NCBI GenBank assembly: GCA_016721925.1
Contig: JADKHE010000014.1
Span: forward strand, 102,915-166,914
Reading direction: 5' to 3'
DNA length: 64,000 bases
From: Candidatus Skiveiella danica
Lineage (GTDB): Bacteria > Pseudomonadota > Gammaproteobacteria > Burkholderiales > Burkholderiaceae_C
The notes beneath the pieces were generated by a model. It had not been told where the DNA came from and did not search any database. It saw only the letters and a list, made by a program, of their open reading frames with translations. A program made the position numbers and the translations under genes. Below, in pieces: positions 60,526 to 64,000 of the stretch. The number at the start of each line of letters is the position of its first letter. The first letter of the stretch is position 1.

Positions 60526-61181
60526 GCGATGGTTTTCTGGGGCGCTGGTCGCGCCGCAAGCAGGCGGTGCGCGAAGAGGGGGTGGCGCCGCCAGAGCCCA
60601 AGCCTGTGGCCGCAGCGCCGGCCGCCACTGCGGCCCCGCCGGCGGACCCAAGCGCGGCCGGCCCGACGCCAGGCACGGCCGGTGGCACACCGGCGCGCGA
60701 CGAGGCGCCCGCGCTCACGCTGGAGGATGTCCGATCGCTGGACCCGTCGTCGGACTTCAAACCCTTCATGGCGCGGGGCGTGACCACGGATGTTCGCAAC
60801 GCCGCCGTCAAGAAGCTTTTTGCCGATCCGCACTTCAATGTGATGGACCGGCTCGACATCTACATTGACGACTACAGCCAGCCCGATCCACTGCCCGCCG
60901 CCATGCTGCGCCAGATGGTCAGCGCGCGCTTCCTGAACCTGGTCGAAGACGAGCCCGCAAGCGGCTCGAATGTCCCGGTTGCTGGGGATGATGCCGATAG
61001 CCCGCCCGCTGCGGACGTGGCACAGTCCGAGCTCCCGCCCGAATTACCGGCGCCGACCGACGGCGCCCCGACCCCTGGCGCCGAGCCAGGTTCCACGGAC
61101 CCCGACGATGCCCACACTGATTTGCGATTGCAACCGGACGATGCCGCTGAGCGCCAAGGCGCTGGGCCAGGCCCTGCATGA
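60522..61181 (+). CDS. DUF3306 domain-containing protein
   Basis: A 219-residue protein of the DUF3306 family. It starts FLGRWSRRKQAVREE, has a Pro/Ala-rich low-complexity stretch (about 25-62), then the conserved SLDPSSDFKPFMARGVTTDV and DDYSQPDPLPAAMLRQMV; the tail is acidic and Pro-rich. Function is unknown, always linked to formate dehydrogenase accessory genes. It overlaps the following polyferredoxin gene by about 74 bp. Confidence 0.85.
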   Translation: MSDGFLGRWSRRKQAVREEGVAPPEPKPVAAAPAATAAPPADPSAAGPTPGTAGGTPARDEAPALTLEDVRSLDPSSDFKPFMARGVTTDVRNAAVKKLFADPHFNVMDRLDIYIDDYSQPDPLPAAMLRQMVSARFLNLVEDEPASGSNVPVAGDDADSPPAADVAQSELPPELPAPTDGAPTPGAEPGSTDPDDAHTDLRLQPDDAAERQGAGPGPA

Positions 61182-63208
61182 AGACCTGACGCTGCACTCC
61201 ACCCTGTGCCGCCGCGAGGCCGGGGCGTTCCAGAAAGCCATTCAGTCTGGCGACGACGTGCTCGTGGCCTGCACCCAGGAAAAGCGCCTGTTCTCCGAAC
61301 TGGCAGAGCAAACCGAAAGCGCGGTCTCCGTCATCCGATTTGTCAACATCCGCGAGACTGGCGGATGGAGCCGCGATGCCGCGAAGGCCACGCCCAAGAT
61401 CGCAGCCCTGCTGGCGGCCGCGCGACTGAGCGACCCCGAGCCGGTGCCCACGGTCAGCTTCAAGAGCGCCGGGCGCGTGCTGATCATCGGTGCCCTCGAT
61501 GCCGCCGAGCGCGCGGCGGCGCTGCTGTCAGACGCGCTGGACATCACGATCTTCGCCACGGGCCCGGGCAGCGCCGGTGGCGCGCAGGCGCGGCAGTTTC
61601 CGGTGCTGGGCGGGCGCATCACCGCCCTGAACGGCTGGCTGGGCGCGTTCGACCTGCGCTGGGAGGCGAACAACCCGATCAACCTGGACCTGTGCACCCG
61701 CTGCAACGCCTGCGTGGCCGCCTGCCCGGAAGACGCCATCGGCCTGGATTACCAGATCGATCTGGCGGCATGCAAGTCCCACCGCGCTTGCGCCAAGGCC
61801 TGCCAGGTGGCTGGCGCCATTGATTTCACGCGCTCACCCGCGCAGCAGTCCGAGCGTTTCGACCTGGTGCTGGACCTGCGCGCCGCCAGCGCCACGCCCA
61901 CCTTCAACCAGCACGCGCTGCCGCAGGGCTATTTCCGCTGGGACGGCCAGGACCTGCACACGGTGCTCAAGCTGCGCGAGCTGGTCGGCGAGTTCGAGAA
62001 GCCGAAGTTCTTCGTCTACAAGCAGAAGCTTTGCGCCCACAGCCGCAACGAAAAAACCGGTTGCAACGCCTGCGTGGACATCTGCTCGGCCGAAGCGATC
62101 TCCAGTGAAAAGAGCCGCCAGCAGATCAAGGTCAACCCCAACCTGTGCGTGGGCTGCGGCGCCTGCACCACCGTCTGCCCGACTGGGGCGCTCACCTACG
62201 CCTACCCGCGCGCCAACGAGCAGGGCGTGCGGCTCAAGACGCTGCTGAGCACCTACGCCGCCGCGGGCGGAAAGGACGCGGTGATCCTGCTGCACAGCCA
62301 GGAGCGCGGAAAGGCGCTGGTCGAGGAACTCGGCCGCGCGGCGCAGCTCAAGGTGGCGCAGGGCGTGCCGGCGAATGTGATCCCGCTGTCCCTGTGGCAC
62401 ACCGCCAGCTTGGGTCTGGACGTCTGGCTCAGCGCCATCGCGTACGGCGCCAGCCAGGTCGTGGTGCTGGTCACGGCCGAGGAAGCGCCGCAGTACCTGG
62501 ACGGCCTGCAGGCCCAGATGGACGTGGCGCAAGCCATCCTGCACGGACTGGGCTACACCGGCACCCACCTGCAGCTGCTGCGCGCCGCCAGCCCCACCGA
62601 CCTCGACGCCGGCTTGCAGGCGCTGGCCACTACCATGCAGAAGATAGCCACCGCGCCCGCGCGTTTTGCGGTCATGGCCGACAAGCGCGGCACGCTCGAC
62701 CTGGCGCTGGACCACCTGATCGCCCAGGCGCCGCTGGCCGAGAGCGCGGCCCCAGGCCATCGCGCTGCCGGCGCCCGCCGCTCCTTTCGGCTCGGTCACC
62801 GTGGACAAGGACCGCTGCACCCGGTGCATGAGCTGCGTCAGCGCCTGCCCGGCAGGCGCGCTGCAGGACAACCCACAACTGCCCCAGCTGCGCTTCATCG
62901 AAAGAAACTGTGTGCAGTGCGGCCTGTGCGTGGTCACCTGCCCGGAACAGGCGCTGGCGCTGCAGCCGCGCCTGTTGTTGAGCGACGAACGCAAGGCGGC
63001 CCGGGTGCTCAATGAAACGCAACCCTATGCCTGCGTGCGCTGCGGCAAGCCGTTCGGCACGCTGCTGGCGATCGAAGCCATGCTGGGCAAGCTGGCCGGA
63101 CACAGCATGTTCCAGGGTGCGGCGCTCGAGCGCCTGAAAATGTGCGGCGACTGCCGGGTCATCGACATCTACTCCGCCGACAACGAAACCAGGATCACCG
63201 ACCTATGA
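61108..63208 (+). pseudogene. Multi-[4Fe-4S] ferredoxin-like protein of the formate dehydrogenase cluster, frameshifted
   Basis: Would be a protein of about 700 residues with many ferredoxin motifs, probably an electron-transfer or maturation factor for a membrane-linked formate dehydrogenase. Visible motifs are CTRCNACVAACPEDAIGL (about 196), CGACTTVCPTGAL (about 352) and, after the break, CTRCMSCVSACPAGAL with CVQCGLCVVTCPEQALAL. Reading is continuous from 61108 to about 62740. The frame then changes by one base near 62741-62750 and continues to the stop at 63208. One extra base explains it. The downstream gene has many such changes, so sequence error is likely. Confidence 0.8.
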
Positions 63209-63834
63209 GCTCCCCTTGCACCTGCCGGCGCGGACAGCTCCGCACTGGACGAGGAAACCGCCCGCGCCGAGGTCTACGGCCTGCTGGCCGCCCAGTGCAC
63301 TACGCACCGCCCTCGTCCGAGCTTCTGGCCCAGCTGCGCGTGGCCGTCACCGAGCCCCGGCGGCCGGCGGCCTCCTGGAGGAGCTGGCGTGCGTTGGTGG
63401 GCTCTACGTGCGCTGAGCGATGAGGCGATCCAGACCGAATACGACGATCTGTTCGGCGGCGTCGGCAAGCCCGAGATCTTCCTCTACGGCTCCCACTACC
63501 TGAGCGGCTTCCTGAACGAGAAGCCCCTGATCAAGCTGCGCGACGAACGGCCGAACTGGGCCCGGCCCGCGACGAGGCCATGTCCGAGACCGAAGACCAC
63601 TTCGCCTGCCTGTGCGAGGTCATGCGCTACCTGATCGCGGGCGCGACGACGTGCCGGCTAACCCGGCCCGCCAGCAGGCCTTCTTTGCCCGCCACATCCA
63701 GCCCCTGGCCGGGGGAGATGTGCGACGCCATCGCCGCCCATCCTAAGGCCCGCTTCAACGCCGACCTGCCGGTTTCACCCGCGCCTTCCTCAGCGTGGAG
63801 CGCGGAGGCTCTGATCTGCCCGATTCCGGGACAA
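63205..63834 (+). pseudogene. TorD-family molybdoenzyme chaperone, multiple frameshifts
   Basis: Fragments in changing frames together read as a TorD/DmsD-like chaperone: ALDEETARAEVYGLLAA, LLAQLRVAVTE, LSDEAIQTEYDDLFGGVGK, EIFLYGSHYLSGFLNEKP, SETEDHFACLCEVMRYLIAG and GEMCDAIAAHPKARFNADL in the expected order. At least seven single-base gains or losses are needed to join them. Such density over 600 bp points to low-quality sequence rather than decay, because the protein residues themselves are well preserved. The ATG at 63205 overlaps the preceding stop. It would escort a formate dehydrogenase subunit for cofactor insertion. Confidence 0.72.
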
Positions 63835-64000
63835 AAATGGGCTGTCTCCCAGGTGGAATGGTCATTGGCTGCTATGCATTGCGAAGCCTTGTCGCCAACG
63901 AGTGGCGTGCCGGAAGCGCGATGCCTCTGCCTTGGGCCTCGGCATGCTGGCAGCGAAGGCTGAATCTGTGCCGATTGAATATCAAATCCATAGCGCATCA
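63835..64000. other. Window end with no recognisable gene
   Basis: After the TorD fragments there is one repeat copy and about 120 bp without a recognisable protein. A formate dehydrogenase Tat-signal protein would be expected next in this kind of cluster, but its start is not seen. Confidence 0.4.
63837..63879 (+). repeat. Hairpin-tipped interspersed repeat, copy 13
   Basis: GGGCTGTCTCCCAGGTGGAATGGTCATT, then GCTGCTATGCA. The core matches the family well (CCCAG, GGAATGGTCATT, GCTAT). It lies just after the torD fragments. Confidence 0.65.

Overview
The window is GC-rich and densely coded. It reads as a betaproteobacterial chromosome, most likely family Comamonadaceae (order Burkholderiales). 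This rests on gene content and order (gpmA-ctpA-moeB divergent from rhodanese-grxC-secB-gpsA; metG divergent from the Mrp/ApbC ATPase; a box benzoyl-CoA cluster with BoxR) and on short palindromic intergenic repeats. I found no rRNA, tRNA, CRISPR array, prophage or complete insertion sequence.

Layout. 1-6.5 kb: a cardiolipin-synthase-like phospholipase cut by the window edge, a glycine-rich protein, folE paired with a stand-alone BLUF photoreceptor, a frameshifted acyl-CoA thioesterase, a DMT permease, a DUF429 protein and a Crp/Fnr regulator. 6.7-12.2 kb: a forward run of FAD dehydrogenase, BASS-family transporter, TPP-dependent decarboxylase-like enzyme, PaaI thioesterase and ABM monooxygenase. 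12.4-17 kb: a reverse run of Bug binding protein, sulfatase and a SulP permease interrupted by an amber codon, with a divergent MarR regulator. 17-31 kb: housekeeping genes (moeB, ctpA, gpmA, grxC, secB, gpsA, scpA, metG), a second SulP carrier, a DUF1275 protein and a 7TMR-DISM/degenerate GGDEF protein.

31.4-45.9 kb is the metabolic centre: apbC, then benzoate-CoA ligase, boxR, boxC, boxB, boxA, then an NAD-dependent molybdenum formate dehydrogenase. BoxC releases formate from the benzoate ring, so the dehydrogenase can oxidise that formate to CO2 and recover NADH. TGCA-N6-TGCA sites flank boxR. No boxD aldehyde dehydrogenase is present.

46-59 kb: a serine hydrolase, a GNAT acetyltransferase, NUDIX, an MmyB-like regulator, a PhoPQ-like two-component pair, monomeric isocitrate dehydrogenase, a ferredoxin, and a Do-type protease with an adjacent QseBC/PmrAB-like pair and a PmrA-box-like site. 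59.1-63.8 kb: a formate dehydrogenase accessory cluster (ModA-like protein, DUF3305, DUF3306, polyferredoxin, TorD). Its last two genes carry frameshifts, many of them in torD, which suggests poor sequence quality near the end.

The most unusual structure is a family of about 13 copies of a 35-55 bp asymmetric repeat. It has conserved GGCC, CCCAGCG and AATGGTC blocks and a terminal GCTAT-type hairpin whose arms vary but stay paired. Copies lie between genes, form the translation start region of gpsA and scpA, and lie in frame inside four genes, including both formate dehydrogenase subunits.
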